A stretch of 31,826 nt of DNA, taken from the IMG/VR virus record IMGVR_UViG_3300030333_002944, positions 1 to 31,826 of that record; one strand, 5' to 3'. A program made the position numbers and the translations under genes. The notes under the pieces are model-generated. The model did not search any database. It saw only the letters and a program-made list of their open reading frames with translations, and was not told where the DNA came from. Source of the stretch: a virus. Below, piece by piece: positions 13,828 to 20,510 of the stretch; positions within the stretch are counted from its first letter, which is position 1; the number at the start of each line of letters is the position of its first letter.

Positions 13828-15194
13828 TGAGTAAAGTAGCAATGGGTGGCGGGGTATTCCTCGCGCCTGGATATCAAAATGAAGAGTCAGTGCTGAGCAG
13901 ATTTCAGATTCGCAATCCCGAGTACGACATGGCGATGGGTATGAGGAAAAACGGCAAGTACGTGCCCATTCCTGACAAGCATATCAACGCATGCCACCGC
14001 ATCCCCCTGGACCACCCCTGGGGCGGCGGCTTGGCTGTGCCCCGTAAGGCAGCGACACAGATGGATCTCGGCAACATTATCGACAAGAGAACCGCACCAG
14101 ACGCCAGTCTGTTGACCCTTGCCAAGGGGTTCTCGCTCCGAGACTACCAGCAGAGCGCCCTCGATGCCTGGCTTAAGAATCAAGGCGAGGGTGTAATCGT
14201 CGCCCCATGCGGTGCCGGTAAGACAGCCATTGGCGTTTCAGCGATGACCAAGTTCAACACCAAGGCGCTAGTCTTGGTTCATACCAACGACTTGGCGGTG
14301 CAGTGGATGAATCGCATTCGGTCAATGCTCAACGAGGAGGCAACTCAGTATGGCGCGGGTAAGAAGGATGACTCTGGACGGATTGTCGTCGCGACTTTCC
14401 AGACTCTTGAACGAATGTCATTCACAGAGCGCTACCAGTTCGGGCGTCAGTTCGGACTGTGTATCGTTGATGAAGCACACCACGTTCCAGCGCACACGTT
14501 TTGCTCTGTCATGTTCTGCATGCCAGCAAGACACAGGCTCGGATTGACGGCCACACCCGAGCGTCCTGATGGGCTGACATCCATTCTATGGTGGCACTTC
14601 GGTCAGCCGGTCTACGAGATCACCAACGCGCAGTTGACTGCGTCTGGGCACGTTGTCGCGCCAACAATTGAGTGGCTATTCACTGACTACAGCGGCCCAC
14701 CCAATCGAGTCGATTGGTCGAAGCTGATTACTAAGATGACTACAGACGATCAACGCAACGCAAAGATTATCAATCGCATCGTAAAGGCATGCGACAATGG
14801 CCGACAGATTCTCGTGCTCTCCGACCGTGTAGATCACTGCATGAAGATCGCAAAAGTGCTTCAATCACAGTCGATTGTCGCAGAGCCACTTGTTGGGAAG
14901 ATGACTAAAAAACAAAGAGCAGAGGTTTTAGAACGTGCAGATAACAGAGAGATTCAAGTCGTATGTGCCACAACGGTCGCGGATGAAGGCCTTGATCTTC
15001 CATCACTCGACACTGTTGTACTCACAACTCCGACGAAAGCTATGGGCCGAATACAGCAAAGGATTGGCCGTGTCATGCGACCCCACCCACAGAAGCAAGA
15101 TCCGATTGTTATTGATTGCATTGACGATAGCGGAGCAATGCATGGACTCGCTCGGAAACGCCAAAGACTCTACACCAAGCTTGGGTGCTCCTAA
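13827..15194 (+). CDS. SF2 DEAH-box DNA helicase
   Basis: The 455-residue protein is a superfamily 2 helicase of the XPB/UvsW-like type. Motif Q-like FSLRDYQQSALDAW precedes motif I APCGAGKT (126-133). Motif II is VDEAHH (214-219), motif III GLTATPER (239-246), and motif VI QQRIGRVMRP (410-419), with ATTVADEGLDLPSLD before it. The first 95 residues are a separate N-terminal region without a known domain. It probably remodels branched DNA during replication and recombination. It is joined to the VapE gene by TAATG with AAGGA upstream. Confidence 0.9.
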   Translation: MSKVAMGGGVFLAPGYQNEESVLSRFQIRNPEYDMAMGMRKNGKYVPIPDKHINACHRIPLDHPWGGGLAVPRKAATQMDLGNIIDKRTAPDASLLTLAKGFSLRDYQQSALDAWLKNQGEGVIVAPCGAGKTAIGVSAMTKFNTKALVLVHTNDLAVQWMNRIRSMLNEEATQYGAGKKDDSGRIVVATFQTLERMSFTERYQFGRQFGLCIVDEAHHVPAHTFCSVMFCMPARHRLGLTATPERPDGLTSILWWHFGQPVYEITNAQLTASGHVVAPTIEWLFTDYSGPPNRVDWSKLITKMTTDDQRNAKIINRIVKACDNGRQILVLSDRVDHCMKIAKVLQSQSIVAEPLVGKMTKKQRAEVLERADNREIQVVCATTVADEGLDLPSLDTVVLTTPTKAMGRIQQRIGRVMRPHPQKQDPIVIDCIDDSGAMHGLARKRQRLYTKLGCS

Positions 15195-15195
15195 A

Positions 15196-15405
15196 ATGAT
15201 TGACGTATTGAAAAAACTTCCGGAAGGTTGGTACATGATTGAGACTAGCGAAGGCTACGTCATCAGAGACGAGGACGATGAGTTCGTTTGCGAGGCTGAT
15301 AGCACTGAAAGGCTAAACGAGATCTTAAACAACGAGTTTGAACTTGCGCAGCTTTACGCCAGCATGATGTATATCCTCAAGTCATCTAAAGCTGCTGAGG
15401 CTTAG
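15196..15405 (+). CDS. Unknown small acidic protein
   Basis: This 69-residue acidic protein has a strand-like N-terminus (LPEGWYMIETSEGYVIRDED) and a C-terminal helix (NEILNNEFELAQLYASMMYIL). No family is recognised. It starts one base after the helicase stop and has no clear SD, so it is probably translated by coupling. Its TAG overlaps the stop codon of the leftward HTH gene in the four bases TTAG (15402-15405). Confidence 0.68.
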   Translation: MIDVLKKLPEGWYMIETSEGYVIRDEDDEFVCEADSTERLNEILNNEFELAQLYASMMYILKSSKAAEA

Positions 15406-15638
15406 CGTCTTGCACTCGTAAGGCCAGCCCACTCACGCACGGTCACTTTCTTCTTGGTGAAGTCTTCGATGGCGATAGCCAAGCGCAAAGACGGAATCGA
15501 TCGGCCCGACTCCAGGTCACGCAAGTAGGGCACCGATACGCTCAGGCCTTGTGGTCTGAGTGTCTCGTTGATCCACTTGCAGAAGCCAAATCGGCTGTAA
15601 AAAGCGGGCTGGCTCTCACGGAATGATCGTATGTCCAT
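15402..15638 (-). CDS. HTH (XRE/Cro-like) repressor-like protein
   Basis: The 78-residue protein has a Cro/XRE-like helix-turn-helix: a first helix around FCKWINETL, then VSVPYLRDLESGRSIPSLRL (35-54), where YLRDLESG matches the usual second-helix and turn pattern. It is the only leftward gene amid the rightward early genes. It faces the exonuclease operon across a control region with inverted repeats, the usual position of a repressor acting on itself and its divergent neighbour. No strong SD is seen, only GGA followed by T residues. Confidence 0.78.
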   Translation of the reverse strand: MDIRSFRESQPAFYSRFGFCKWINETLRPQGLSVSVPYLRDLESGRSIPSLRLAIAIEDFTKKKVTVREWAGLTSARR

Positions 15639-15670
15639 AAAAAAATCCAGTCAGAAATTGTCCGGGTGAG

Positions 15671-15697
15671 GTGATGTTATTACCATCACGCCGTGAT
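15671..15697. promoter_or_regulatory. Operator-like inverted repeats
   Basis: Three half-sites occur in 27 bases: GTGAT at 15671-15675, ATCAC at 15685-15689 and GTGAT at 15693-15697. The first two form GTGATG-7-CATCAC. The last two form ATCACG-C-CGTGAT, a perfect 13-base palindrome. They lie between the HTH gene and the exonuclease gene and touch the proposed -10 of the latter, fitting repression by the HTH protein. Binding is inferred. Confidence 0.6.
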
Positions 15698-15702
15698 ACA
15701 GT
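15694..15702 (+). promoter_or_regulatory. Extended -10 promoter for recombination operon
   Basis: TGATACAGT is an extended -10 (TGN plus TACAGT). The predicted start would be about 15709, just before the AACACAGGAAC leader of the exonuclease gene at 15729. No good -35 is visible at the right distance, as is usual for extended -10 promoters. The last operator half-site overlaps it, so a bound repressor would block it. Confidence 0.45.
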
Positions 15703-15728
15703 AAAGTCAAACACAGGAACCAGCCAGT

Positions 15729-16628
15729 ATGAATGAGAATCTACCCACTATCGGCAGCAGCAGCATCGGTGCAATCCTGGGACTGTCGCCATGGAGCAGT
15801 CCATGGGATGTATGGGCACGAGCACACGGCCTGACTGAAAGCTCCTCGTCGGCAGCGACACAGCGGGGCCACATTCTTGAGCCGGCCATCGGTGCTCACT
15901 ATGCCCACCTGAACAACGTCCAGATCGAGAAGGGACCAGAGTACGAGGCCGCTCCAATCATCGGGCCAGAGGAGTGGATGCATGCGCGCCCAGACTTTTT
16001 TGTGAAGTCGGAAGACGCTCGCTGGCTGCTTGAGATCAAGTCGACGCGCAAATTCGACTACAGGTGGGAGGGCGTGCCACCATACTACCTGACCCAGTGT
16101 ATCTGGCAGATGGCCGTGACGGATGATGAGCGATGCGACCTTGCGGCCTTCGCAACGATGAACGATGAATACCGATCCTTTAAGATTTACCGTGATGCAT
16201 CAGTCGAATCTAAGATGATCGACTATGTCAGGGACTGGTATGACCGGCATATTCGAGAGGGTAAGCCCCCAGAGGTGGACGGCTCCACCGCATGCTCCAG
16301 ATCCCTCGCCAAGCTATTTGAGCAGGAGTCGAAGGAGTTCATCGAGCCGTCCGAGGCTCACCTCGACTTGGCCATGGAACTCAAGGAGGTCCGCCGCATG
16401 AGCGCCGAGTTAGACGAAAAGAAGCGGATGCTTGAGAATAAAATAAAAGAAGAAATCGGCACCGCATATGGTATCAGTGGTGTAGCTACGTGGTCCCAGA
16501 GCAAGCCACGTAGTCGATTCGATCGCGCTTCATTTGAGGCCGATCACCCAGACCTCGCCAAGAACTACGTTAAGGTTGGCGAGCCAACGCGAACATTCAG
16601 GTTTTCATTCACAGGAGAGAAAAAATGA
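15729..16628 (+). CDS. YqaJ-type viral exonuclease
   Basis: The 299-residue protein is a PD-(D/E)XK nuclease of the YqaJ viral recombinase type. Motifs are SSIGAILGLSPWSSPWDVW at the start, RGHILEP with Glu51, ARPDFF with Asp89, LLEIKST with Glu102 and Lys104, and YYLTQCIWQM with Gln123. The C-terminal third contains a coiled coil (ELKEVRRMSAELDEKKRML) and a small extra domain. It would degrade one strand of broken DNA so that the RecT protein from the overlapping next gene can anneal it. It begins the divergent, probably repressor-controlled operon. Confidence 0.88.
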   Translation: MNENLPTIGSSSIGAILGLSPWSSPWDVWARAHGLTESSSSAATQRGHILEPAIGAHYAHLNNVQIEKGPEYEAAPIIGPEEWMHARPDFFVKSEDARWLLEIKSTRKFDYRWEGVPPYYLTQCIWQMAVTDDERCDLAAFATMNDEYRSFKIYRDASVESKMIDYVRDWYDRHIREGKPPEVDGSTACSRSLAKLFEQESKEFIEPSEAHLDLAMELKEVRRMSAELDEKKRMLENKIKEEIGTAYGISGVATWSQSKPRSRFDRASFEADHPDLAKNYVKVGEPTRTFRFSFTGEKK

Positions 16629-17443
16629 GCACAGCAATCCATCCAGCACATCACTTCAGGAATGTCGTAGAGTCCAAGGCCTCTGACTTCCTCCAGGCAA
16701 TGGCAGGTACGGAAGAAGGGGCAAAGGCAGCAGGCCGTGTAGCCCTGGCATTCCGTCAGGCTGCACAGACCAATGACCGTCTATATGGGTGTGACCCCGC
16801 ATCAGTAGCCCAGGCCGTCGCCCTCTCAGCGATGACAGGCTTGATGCCCGGTGGGCCACTTCCAGATGTCTACCTGCTCCCACGAGGCAAAAGCCTACAG
16901 TGGCAGGTATCTCACCGAGGCTTCTCTAAGCTCGCCGCTCGGAGCGGTGTACGCCTCCGCACAAAGGCGGTGTTTGAGAGCGACACTTTCCATGTCATTG
17001 AGGGGACGGAGCCGAAGCTGGAGCACGTTCCTGACCTCTCGGCAGAGCAGTCCTGGGACACCCTGGTGGCAGTCTATGTGGTCGCCCACTACAAGGACGG
17101 CAGCAAGGACTTCGTCGTAATCCGCAAGGCCGACATCGAGAAGCGTCGGGCAAACTCGGACTCTTACAAGCGCAACAAGAACCAGTCTCCGTGGGGTCAG
17201 TGGCCCATCGAGATGGCGCTTAAGACTGGGCTCCGGTATGCGTTTGCTCGCGGCATCGTAAGCATGGATGACACAACCACCAGCGCTTATGAGCATGATG
17301 GCATCCAAGATGCGTCTACCGAAGAACTCAATGTGGTAGACATGAATGAGGCCCCAGAGGTTAACACCATGAACGTATTGTCTGATCAGCTTGATGAGCT
17401 TGTTCAACAGACGGACGCAGAAGAATCATTGCTTGAGGATTAA
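16625..17443 (+). CDS. recT: RecT-family single-strand annealing protein
   Basis: The 272-residue protein matches the RecT family: AFRQAAQTNDRLYGCDPASV, LSAMTGLMPGGPLPDVYLLPR, LQWQVSHRGFSKLAARSG, and the C-terminal SPWGQWPIEMALKTGLRYA. RecT proteins coat single-stranded DNA and anneal complementary strands. The tail after residue 225 is acidic and probably disordered. AGGAGA upstream of the ATG and ATGA overlap with the exonuclease stop show a translationally coupled exonuclease-annealase pair, as in rac and lambda Red systems. Confidence 0.9.
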   Translation: MSTAIHPAHHFRNVVESKASDFLQAMAGTEEGAKAAGRVALAFRQAAQTNDRLYGCDPASVAQAVALSAMTGLMPGGPLPDVYLLPRGKSLQWQVSHRGFSKLAARSGVRLRTKAVFESDTFHVIEGTEPKLEHVPDLSAEQSWDTLVAVYVVAHYKDGSKDFVVIRKADIEKRRANSDSYKRNKNQSPWGQWPIEMALKTGLRYAFARGIVSMDDTTTSAYEHDGIQDASTEELNVVDMNEAPEVNTMNVLSDQLDELVQQTDAEESLLED

Positions 17444-17451
17444 TCAACAGC

Positions 17452-17673
17452 ATGGCCCGTGATTACAAACGCGAGTACGAGCAGTACCACAGCAAGCCAG
17501 AACAAAAGAAGAGGCGCGCTGGGCGCAATCGTGCTCGCCGTATCATGACCATGTTGAAACGAGTTAAGAAAGGCGACGGTAAAGATGTCCATCATAAAGA
17601 TGGTAATCCAAAGAATAATTCTAAGAAAAACCTTAGAGTTGAAAGTAAAAAAACAAATCGTTCAAGAAAGTAA
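17452..17673 (+). CDS. HNH-like mini-protein
   Basis: This very basic 73-residue protein ends with VHHKDGNPKNNSKKNLRV, resembling the His-His...Asn core of HNH/HNH_3 nucleases, followed by KTNRSRK. The first half (YKREYEQYHSKPEQKKRRAG) is basic and helical. Small versions like this are common in phages. They may be reduced HNH nucleases or DNA-binding relatives, and activity cannot be told from sequence. There is no clear SD. The base composition becomes A-rich in its 3' part. Confidence 0.72.
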   Translation: MARDYKREYEQYHSKPEQKKRRAGRNRARRIMTMLKRVKKGDGKDVHHKDGNPKNNSKKNLRVESKKTNRSRK

Positions 17674-17684
17674 AGGAGAACGTA

Positions 17685-18344
17685 ATGAGTTTGTTTGAAG
17701 AAGCTAAGCAGGCAAAAAACCCATTCGGTGAGCGCGCCAGGCCGAAGCAAAAGTCTGACGATATTCCCATGATTAATCAAACATCTTTGCTGCTTCGTGT
17801 GGTCAACGATGTGTTCAGTGAGCAACAACTGAGCCCAGCACAGAGCGCCAACTGTGAAGGCTACCGGACTCGTCTGGCGGATTCCTCATGGCCTCTTCAC
17901 AATCTGCAGGGCAACGTGACTGAGCCTACATGGGCAAACATGCTGAACGCGACAATCGCCGGCATGGACAAAACAATTCGAAACAGCCAGCCCAATGGTA
18001 GCTGGAAGATTATCGAGTATGAGAGCAAGATTGATCATGACTCGGATAAGGTCGAGCGCCTGTTTATCGTGGTGAAGTTCGTCGATGTAGACAACAATCA
18101 AGACCTTGAGTACCGGAACGGAGCACCAGTTTCGACGACTGTAAATGTTCAAACAAGCCCGATTCCTCAAGAGGTCGTCGACGCGCTGACCAACCGCCAG
18201 ACTGACGACTCTCACCTTGCAGGCATGATCGAAAAGCTCGTAGAGGCAATCGCATCAAAGACGACAACGTCTGCTACGGTCACGGCTGAGCCATCGGCAG
18301 CATCTGGTGAACCAGAGCCAGAGCCTGTGGTCTTCAACGACTGA
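17685..18344 (+). CDS. Unknown protein of recombination operon
   Basis: The 219-residue protein is not recognised. The first 30 residues are basic, residues 30-150 look like a compact mixed domain (WKIIEYESKIDHDSDK, then LFIVVKFVDVDNN), and the C-terminal 50 residues are Ser/Thr/Ala/Glu-rich ending in an acidic tip (EPEPEPVVFND). Acidic tips are found on many single-strand DNA-binding proteins, and the position after RecT would suit such a role, but no OB-fold signature is visible. It has a good AAAGGAG SD. Confidence 0.7.
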   Translation: MSLFEEAKQAKNPFGERARPKQKSDDIPMINQTSLLLRVVNDVFSEQQLSPAQSANCEGYRTRLADSSWPLHNLQGNVTEPTWANMLNATIAGMDKTIRNSQPNGSWKIIEYESKIDHDSDKVERLFIVVKFVDVDNNQDLEYRNGAPVSTTVNVQTSPIPQEVVDALTNRQTDDSHLAGMIEKLVEAIASKTTTSATVTAEPSAASGEPEPEPVVFND

Positions 18345-18348
18345 TACG

Positions 18349-18534
18349 ATGCCGTTGTATCAGTTCGTATGTGAAGACTGCGGCGCAAAAAAAGAAGTAC
18401 TGCAAGCATTCGGGGATCCAAGCCCAGTCTGCTTGCAGTGCTCTTCTGAGATGACCCGGAAGATCGCTGCCACCAACTTCAGCCTGAAGGGCGATGGGTG
18501 GGCCAGGGACAACTACGGATTGAAGAAGAAGTAA
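18349..18534 (+). CDS. FmdB-type zinc ribbon protein
   Basis: The 61-residue protein matches the FmdB/CxxC_CxxC putative regulatory family: MPLYQFVCEDCGAKKEV, then PVCLQCSSEM, with two CxxC pairs (C8/C11 and C28/C31), and FSLKGDGWARDNYG at the C-terminus. The role is unknown; phage copies are common. It starts four bases after the previous stop, without a clear SD. Its TAA is followed with no gap by the tRNA-Asn gene. Confidence 0.8.
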   Translation: MPLYQFVCEDCGAKKEVLQAFGDPSPVCLQCSSEMTRKIAATNFSLKGDGWARDNYGLKKK

Positions 18535-18608
18535 TGGGGTGAGGCGCCGCTGGCAGGTGCATCGGGTTGTTACCCCGAAGGTTGTTGGTTCGAGTCCGAC
18601 CGCCCCAG
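18535..18608 (+). tRNA. tRNA-Asn (anticodon GUU)
   Basis: A complete cloverleaf can be drawn. The acceptor stem is TGGGGTG/CGCCCCA, the D stem GCGC/GTGC with GG in the loop, and the anticodon stem TCGGG/CCCGA with loop TTGTTAC and anticodon GTT. The variable loop is AGGTT and the T arm GTTGG/CCGAC with loop TTCGAGT. The discriminator is G and the 3' CCA is not encoded (CCT follows). Unusual points are U at the first position and A at position 8 in place of U. It abuts the stop of the FmdB gene and precedes the next gene by 19 bases. Confidence 0.85.
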
Positions 18609-18627
18609 CCTTTGACCTGGAGAAACT

Positions 18628-19122
18628 ATGCCTGATCATTCATTAGACGACATTGTTCATTCCATTCAGTCTGCCGTGATCGCGGCCACAGATATTGCCG
18701 AGCGCCACGAGCTTGATTCAATTACGAACCAGGAGTTCTGGGAGCTAAAGACGGATGATTCCGGGGAGCCACTTAATGATGAACATGGAAGGCCCATTTA
18801 TGTACCTCGCATGGTCGTCATGGAAATCCCAACATGGGAAGATGGAGTACTGGTACACAAGAGAGTTCCGGTCCCCCTCCAGTCGCTCACGACGGGTCAA
18901 AGCCTGCGTGTGGATACGCTTGAAGTGGAGATGTCTGTTGAGATCTCTGGGCTTACGGCGGACAAGAAGAAAGGCAAGTTGATGGTCCGGCCTTGTGCCA
19001 ACACTCCGTCATGGTTCAAAAAGCAGAACAATGCTGCTAAGGTAAAGCTAATTTTCAAGGGCAGTGAACCCCCTGAAGGTTATGCAAGAATCGATGACCA
19101 GCTAATAAAGCTGATTCCATAG
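18628..19122 (+). CDS. DUF2589-like companion protein
   Basis: The 164-residue protein has an N-terminal helix (LDDIVHSIQSAVIAATDIAE), a linker with PRMVVMEIP, then VPVPLQSLTTGQSLRVDTLE followed by EMSVEISG, which parallels the VPLLAIINTPSLSVKEAEV and FTMEV region of the downstream DUF2589 protein. The C-terminus (KVKLIFKGSEPPEGYARIDD) is beta-like. I infer a distant paralogue pair. GGAG lies five bases before the ATG. Function is unknown. Confidence 0.7.
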   Translation: MPDHSLDDIVHSIQSAVIAATDIAERHELDSITNQEFWELKTDDSGEPLNDEHGRPIYVPRMVVMEIPTWEDGVLVHKRVPVPLQSLTTGQSLRVDTLEVEMSVEISGLTADKKKGKLMVRPCANTPSWFKKQNNAAKVKLIFKGSEPPEGYARIDDQLIKLIP

Positions 19123-19131
19123 GAGTAAATG

Positions 19132-19737
19132 ATGCCAGATCAACTTGTAAAGATGTCAGACCAGTTCGGTGGTCTTCCCATGGACCAGCTTATCGGTGGC
19201 CCACTCAAGGCCGCCTGTAGCGCTCAGACGCTCCTCGCCAAGGCTTCCAGCGACTTCATCAAGGATGTTGGGCTGAACGATGCCGGTGGTGGCAACATGA
19301 GTGCCCGCACGGTCGACTTCAGCTTTAACCGCCCAACCACGGCTCCCGATGGCTCTACATCGCTGGAGAAGGTTGATCTACAGGTTCCACTTCTGGCGAT
19401 CATCAACACGCCCTCGCTCTCTGTGAAGGAGGCCGAGGTCCGCTTCACTATGGAAGTGAAGTCATCGACATCCAGCAAGACGACATCCGACACAAAGGCT
19501 GAGCTTACAGCGCACGCTAAGTACAACGCTGGCCTGTTTAGCTGTGACGTGACCGTTCACGGCTCCGTAGCCAACCACAGCGAGAACAGCCGCAAGAGCG
19601 ACAACAGCGCCAAGTACGATGTCAAGGTGGTCGCGCGTGATGACGGCCCTCCAGAGGGCCTGATGAAGGTTCTGGATATGCTCAACGACGCCATCGCGCC
19701 TACCCCTGCGGGCGCGGCGCCGGCTAAAAAGAGCTAA
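19132..19737 (+). CDS. DUF2589 family protein
   Basis: The 201-residue protein matches DUF2589: PMDQLIGGPLKAACSAQTLL at about residues 16-35, DFIKDVGL, then LQVPLLAIINTPSLSVKEAE and VRFTMEVKSS, with a Ser/Asp-rich middle (SENSRKSDNSAKYDVKV) and GLMKVLDMLNDAI near the end. The family has no known function that I can name. Of two adjacent ATGs, 19132 is better placed (six bases after AGGAG) than 19129. It ends a transcription unit, since a large terminator hairpin starts eight bases after the stop. Confidence 0.82.
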   Translation: MPDQLVKMSDQFGGLPMDQLIGGPLKAACSAQTLLAKASSDFIKDVGLNDAGGGNMSARTVDFSFNRPTTAPDGSTSLEKVDLQVPLLAIINTPSLSVKEAEVRFTMEVKSSTSSKTTSDTKAELTAHAKYNAGLFSCDVTVHGSVANHSENSRKSDNSAKYDVKVVARDDGPPEGLMKVLDMLNDAIAPTPAGAAPAKKS

Positions 19738-19744
19738 GCGACCC

Positions 19745-19833
19745 CCCTGCACCCCCACCCACATCGTCTGTTCCCATCTCGGGGCGTGAGCATGGGCGAT
19801 TCCTACCGGGTGGGGGTGCAGGGTTTATTTTTT
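19745..19833 (+). terminator. Large terminator hairpin with structured 47-base loop
   Basis: A perfect 16-pair stem (19745-19760 with 19808-19823) is followed by TTTATTTTTT. The 47-base loop can itself fold: CCCAT 19773-19777 with ATGGG 19792-19796, and ATCG 19763-19766 with CGAT 19797-19800. The stem is much longer than a terminator needs and the loop is unusually large, so it may also be a stable small RNA or a 3' end protector. Confidence 0.7.
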
Positions 19834-19862
19834 GGTAACCTCAGATAGGCTGGAGTTGCCAA

Positions 19863-19879
19863 TTAATCCCGTGGATTAA
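19863..19879. promoter_or_regulatory. Perfect 7-base inverted repeat
   Basis: TTAATCC-CGT-GGATTAA is a perfect palindrome between two terminators, in a stretch without a gene. It could be an operator or a small hairpin. No promoter elements fit convincingly around it. Confidence 0.35.
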
Positions 19880-19885
19880 ACCTGG

Positions 19886-19920
19886 CCCCGCCTGAGAGTC
19901 ACGACTTGGGCGGGGTTTTT
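19886..19920 (+). terminator. Second stacked terminator
   Basis: CCCCGCC (19886-19892) pairs with GGCGGGG (19909-19915), followed at once by TTTTT and an AT-rich run. It has classic Rho-independent form and lies 52 bases after the first terminator's T run. Confidence 0.75.
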
Positions 19921-19939
19921 ATTTGAGCAGCTTATTGAT

Positions 19940-20128
19940 ATGAAGACCAGCAAAAGGGTACATAAAACCAAAGAACGCAAAAAACCATGCTTCCTGTTTT
20001 TCTGGAAGAAGGCGCCGGAGCCTACGAGAACGCTTTGCGGCAGACCGCTTGAGGTCGTATTTTATAGCCCAGATCGGATGGCTATTACTTGTAAATCTTG
20101 CCGAAAGATCATGAACACAGTAGATTGA
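19940..20128 (+). CDS. Unknown small basic protein with Cys pairs
   Basis: The 62-residue basic protein has a Lys-rich N-terminus (KTSKRVHKTKERKKPC), a LCGRPLEVV segment and a C-terminal CKSCRKIM. Cys18, Cys33, Cys51 and Cys54 could bind zinc. No family is assigned. It lies between two terminators and has only a weak GAG-type SD, so its transcription is unclear. Confidence 0.6.
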   Translation: MKTSKRVHKTKERKKPCFLFFWKKAPEPTRTLCGRPLEVVFYSPDRMAITCKSCRKIMNTVD

Positions 20129-20131
20129 TCT

Positions 20132-20148
20132 CTCACCAACATGGTGAG
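20132..20148 (+). repeat. Short perfect hairpin
   Basis: CTCACCA-ACA-TGGTGAG is a seven-pair hairpin three bases after a stop codon. No T run follows. It may protect the mRNA end or act with the terminator 19 bases downstream. Confidence 0.4.
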
Positions 20149-20166
20149 TGGGTAATGAAGAGAAGG

Positions 20167-20203
20167 CTGGCAGGGGGCGTAGGGCTCTCTGCCAGTTTTT
20201 TTT
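20167..20203 (+). terminator. Third stacked terminator
   Basis: CTGGCAG (20167-20173) pairs with CTGCCAG (20189-20195), followed by eight T. It ends only 13 bases before the ATG at 20217, so that gene is expressed by read-through or from a promoter I cannot identify. Confidence 0.75.
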
Positions 20204-20216
20204 GTTAGAGTACCCT

Positions 20217-20510
20217 ATGGCTCGATGCGGACGATGTGGCTTCTACAAGCCTTACAATGGTGCTAGCAAACAGGCAGGCGTCTGTTTAATGTACAAGGGC
20301 CTTGAGATACCTGAGGATGCTCTGTGGGAGCATCGGAAGTGTTCTGAGTACACTCAGAAGATTCCTGACTGGACGCCTGAGCAGCATTTCGAGTTTGAAG
20401 TACAGAGACATGGTGTTGAGCGCAGTTGGCGTGCCAATAGACGAGCGATGATCTTTTCTGCTGCGGCATTAGTCTTATCTGTCCTTACGCTGATAAGTAA
20501 GCTGATTTAG
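20217..20510 (+). CDS. Membrane-anchored Cys-motif protein
   Basis: The 97-residue protein begins MARCGRCGFYKPYNG with CGRC, then VCLMY and HRKCSEY, a four-Cys set that may bind zinc in the N-terminal half. The C-terminus is a transmembrane helix (MIFSAAALVLSVLTLISKLI) after a basic stretch (WRANRRA), suggesting an N-in topology. A longer upstream frame runs through the terminator and is rejected. Its TAG overlaps the stop of the leftward gene in TTAG at 20507-20510. Confidence 0.65.
   Translation: MARCGRCGFYKPYNGASKQAGVCLMYKGLEIPEDALWEHRKCSEYTQKIPDWTPEQHFEFEVQRHGVERSWRANRRAMIFSAAALVLSVLTLISKLI

Noticed and set aside
15402-15729. A lysogeny switch
   Set aside because: There is one HTH gene and an operator, but no integrase, second repressor or attachment site in the window, so temperate lifestyle is not claimed.
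20148-20216. Longer N-terminus for the membrane protein at 20217
   Set aside because: It would translate through the stem and T run of a terminator.
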